This document shows, piece after piece, positions 32,350 to 34,027 of a stretch of DNA of 34,027 nucleotides (positions within the stretch are counted from its first letter, which is position 1; each line of letters begins with the position of its first letter). The notes under the pieces were generated by a model. It saw only the letters and a program-made list of their open reading frames with translations, had not been told where the DNA came from and made no database searches. The position numbers and the translations under genes are program-made. The DNA comes from Arcobacter sp. (lineage in GTDB: Bacteria > Campylobacterota > Campylobacteria > Campylobacterales > Arcobacteraceae): NCBI GenBank assembly GCA_003252105.1, contig QKDL01000075.1, positions 1 through 34,027 of the forward strand, read 5' to 3'.

Positions 32350-32991
32350 TTATCCTTTTATATCTTCTATTATTTCATTTACCAACTTATTAAATATAAT
32401 AGCTGGTGTTCCTGATGTAAGTTCAGTTATGCTCTTACCTTCACTTAGCATCAATTTATATTTACTGTTTGAAGGAATTACAGTTTGATAGATATCAAAG
32501 TGATTGCTATCTTTATCTGTCCAGGCTTTTATATTTGCATAAGTGATTTTATCTGCATGGTGAACACGATTTATAAGAACTTTACATTTTATACCTGGTT
32601 GTTTTTCTACTATCTTATTTATGATCTTATTAAAATCTACTAATCCATCCAATTCATAAGATGAATCACATAAAGGAGTAATAACTAGATCAGTTAATAA
32701 TAATGCAGTTCTAGCTAAAGATGAATCATAACCACCTAAATCTATAATAGTAAGATCATCATCATTTTGTAAATGTGATATCAATTCTTTATCATTTTTG
32801 ATATCTTTCATTTTATAAGGTTGATCTCTTCTATTATTAAATTTTGTAGTGTGTTTTTGTGGATCTAAATCTAAAACAGTAACATTAAACAATTTGCTTA
32901 GTTCTACTGCTAAATTACAAACAGTAGTGGTTTTTGCTACTCCACCTTTTTGGTGAGCTACGGATATAACTTTTAGTTTTGGTTTTAACAT
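32350..32991 (-). CDS. parA: ParA-type partition ATPase
   Basis: 213 residues, ATG at 32991 after GGAGATTTTCA. Deviant Walker A KGGVAKTT (15-22) with the signature lysine, then VTVLDLDPQKHTTKF (Walker A' Asp), DLTIIDLGGYDS (Walker B) and SSYELDGLVDF. Short ParA proteins of about 210 residues without an N-terminal HTH are type Ib plasmid partition ATPases and pair with RHH centromere proteins, as here. It would position plasmid copies and stabilise the prophage state. Confidence 0.88.
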   Translation of the reverse strand: MLKPKLKVISVAHQKGGVAKTTTVCNLAVELSKLFNVTVLDLDPQKHTTKFNNRRDQPYKMKDIKNDKELISHLQNDDDLTIIDLGGYDSSLARTALLLTDLVITPLCDSSYELDGLVDFNKIINKIVEKQPGIKCKVLINRVHHADKITYANIKAWTDKDSNHFDIYQTVIPSNSKYKLMLSEGKSITELTSGTPAIIFNKLVNEIIEDIKG

Positions 32992-33026
32992 TGAAAATCT
33001 CCTTAAAAGAGATTTTATATAAAAAT

Positions 33027-33057
33027 ACTTTAAACATATTTTAAACGTATGTTTTAT
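33027..33057. repeat. Dispersed repeat, copy 5, inverted pair before parA
   Basis: AAACGTATGTTTTAT (33043-33057) and the inverted relative ACTTTAAACATATTTT (33027-33042) lie between parA and the exported-protein gene. They form a dyad upstream of the parA operon, a natural position for autoregulation. Confidence 0.5.
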
Positions 33058-33072
33058 GTAGGTAATAAGTAT

Positions 33073-33597
33073 TTATTTAATATCTTCATCTTTTATTCCG
33101 ATATCATAACTTCTAGCTTTTCTTTGAAATTCAAATCTTTTATCTTTTACATTTTTATAATAATATTTTGATTCTTCATCAGTAAGAGAATATAAATACT
33201 TATTGTATTTATCTGAAATATCCCAATGGATGCAGTCATTATATGTAGTTTTATTTGTAGCTAGTTTATTTTGAGTTTGTCCATAATAAATACTCTCTAT
33301 CTCATAACCTGCTTTAAGTATTGCAGCTAAGATATCTTCATTACACCATTCAGCATCATAAATTTTTTTTCTTTGATCGATTGCTTTTTGATTAAGACCT
33401 TTTACATTTGTTACATAATTAAATAAAATAGATTTATTTACTTTTCCAAGAGATACTATTGTAGAGTATCTATTTAGTTTTATTGGTAGCCCTTCTGCAA
33501 CTTCTGTTGCCCATACTCTTACAAATTCATCTGTTATTTTTATTTCTTTTGAAAATAATACAGTAAATAGAAGTGTAAAAGTTAATATGAATTTCAT
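33073..33597 (-). CDS. Exported protein paired with the Rap1a-like gene
   Basis: 174 residues, ATG overlapping the upstream stop as ATGA. Signal peptide MKFILTFTLLFTVLFSKE. The mature part reads EGLPIKLNRYSTIVSLGKVN then ILFNYVTNVKG and WCNEDILAAILKAGYEIESI, with cysteines at about 85 and 122 that could form a disulfide. This pattern recalls a widespread family of small secreted proteins with a 'C-N/S-x-x-x-x-x-x-L-x-x-G-x-x-x-x-Y' core; its function is unknown. Expressed from its own operon with the next gene, and likely a lysogenic-conversion or defence pair. Confidence 0.5.
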   Translation of the reverse strand: MKFILTFTLLFTVLFSKEIKITDEFVRVWATEVAEGLPIKLNRYSTIVSLGKVNKSILFNYVTNVKGLNQKAIDQRKKIYDAEWCNEDILAAILKAGYEIESIYYGQTQNKLATNKTTYNDCIHWDISDKYNKYLYSLTDEESKYYYKNVKDKRFEFQRKARSYDIGIKDEDIK

Positions 33598-33974
33598 TTA
33601 TTACACCTAAATTTATTAAATAATATATCAGTAATTAAAACGCTACCTATTTCCTCTTTAAGCAATAATGGATTTTTATCAACCTCACTAATTAATGTTT
33701 TTGCAAGAAGATAAGGTGTTACATCAAATAAGCATAATACAGGACTATAATTTTCTTTATTTCTAGGATCATATATTTGATAAAATTGTATTACCTCTAA
33801 TGATGCAGTATACATACCTTTTACATACATAATATCCATTAGTTCCGAATAATTAAAATCTTTTTTTCCTTCTTTAATTTGTAAAAATAATTTAGATTTT
33901 TGGTAGAGTTCTTCCGAAGATGAAGCATTTAAAACATTGAGAGTTAATAATAATGATATAAAAATATATTTCAT
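33594..33974 (-). CDS. Rap1a/Tai-like exported protein
   Basis: 126 residues, ATG at 33974 with GGAG upstream. Signal peptide MKYIFISLLLTLNVLNASSS. Mature protein: IMYVKGMYTASLEVIQFYQI, then a Cys at 81 (VLCLFDVTPYLLAKTLISEV), and KNPLLLKEEIGSVLITDILF ending FRCNK with Cys124. The arrangement 'YxxGM..., C-P/F-x-x-V-T-x-x-L, hP, A/L-F-C' matches the Rap1a/Tai family, periplasmic immunity proteins for T6SS amidases. In this setting it could protect the lysogen against toxins or help the phage. The family assignment is by pattern; a TATAAT lies in 34000-34013 (minus strand). Confidence 0.5.
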   Translation of the reverse strand: MKYIFISLLLTLNVLNASSSEELYQKSKLFLQIKEGKKDFNYSELMDIMYVKGMYTASLEVIQFYQIYDPRNKENYSPVLCLFDVTPYLLAKTLISEVDKNPLLLKEEIGSVLITDILFNKFRCNK

Positions 33975-34027
33975 AAAAGTCTCCTTTATAAAATAATATC
34001 TAAATATATTATAAATTATTCTTTGAC

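Noticed and set aside
1..34027. tRNA genes, CRISPR arrays, integrase, relaxase or insertion sequences
   Set aside because: Looked for cloverleaf-type motifs, regularly spaced repeats and recombinase or transposase motifs and saw none; the iterons at 2104-2416 are irregularly spaced and adjoin rep, so are not CRISPR.

Overview
The window looks like a complete or nearly complete circular phage-plasmid (an extrachromosomal temperate phage) of about 34 kb from a very AT-rich bacterium. The host is most likely a member of the Campylobacterota (Arcobacter-like); this is inferred from base composition and gene style and no database was searched. It carries plasmid maintenance genes: a Rep_3/RepB-type initiator with an iteron array, and a ParA plus ribbon-helix-helix partition operon. 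It also carries a podovirus-like virion and lysis gene set, a D5-type primase-helicase and a CI-like repressor. I recognise no integrase or relaxase. The small HTH gene cut by the left edge would end three codons into the right edge if the molecule is circular, which fits a linearised circle.

Layout. (1) 1-1926: a small XRE-type regulator leftward, divergent from a Rha-HNH fusion gene and three tiny genes rightward, closed by a strong hairpin. (2) 1927-3274: plasmid origin with eight iterons and the rep gene. (3) 3372-21420, all leftward: the late region. In transcription order it runs portal, a small basic/acidic protein, scaffold, SU10/DUF5309-like major capsid protein, a connector candidate, tail fibre, a fibre-associated small protein, a terminator, then a second block with a lysis cassette (lipoprotein, membrane coiled-coil protein, GH24 lysozyme), three unassigned structural-type proteins and four ejection-type proteins. 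The last ejection protein carries an N-terminal Barnase/EndoU/ColicinE5-like nuclease region. (4) 21601-22734: immunity region with a two-TM membrane protein, a repressor and a divergent operator region. (5) 22735-26101: early rightward operon with a small unknown protein and a 990-residue CHC2-TOPRIM-SF3 primase-helicase, followed by a terminator and a structured, repeat-rich non-coding segment. (6) 26423-30864: rightward packaging and small-protein operon (terminase small-subunit candidate, NUMOD1/HTH protein, two tiny membrane proteins, terminase large subunit), ending in a structured RNA with a terminator. (7) 30865-31730: the longest non-coding stretch, full of inverted repeats. (8) 31731-33974: the leftward partition operon, and a leftward pair of exported proteins, one resembling the Rap1a/Tai immunity family.

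Proposed working: the iteron/Rep and ParA/RHH systems keep the element as a plasmid prophage while the repressor silences the early operon. On induction the primase-helicase replicates the DNA, the late region builds capsid and tail, and the rightward terminase packages. The least explained and most interesting parts are several dispersed repeat families. CGATTTTATGGTA occurs three times, each time between inverted repeats, at the plasmid origin, beside the primase and next to par. AAAACGTATGTTTTAAATA or a near match sits at five gene boundaries. Two regions could form complex RNA or cruciform structures. All coordinates, motifs and repeats were read by eye from the sequence; family assignments are from recognition of motifs, not from searches.
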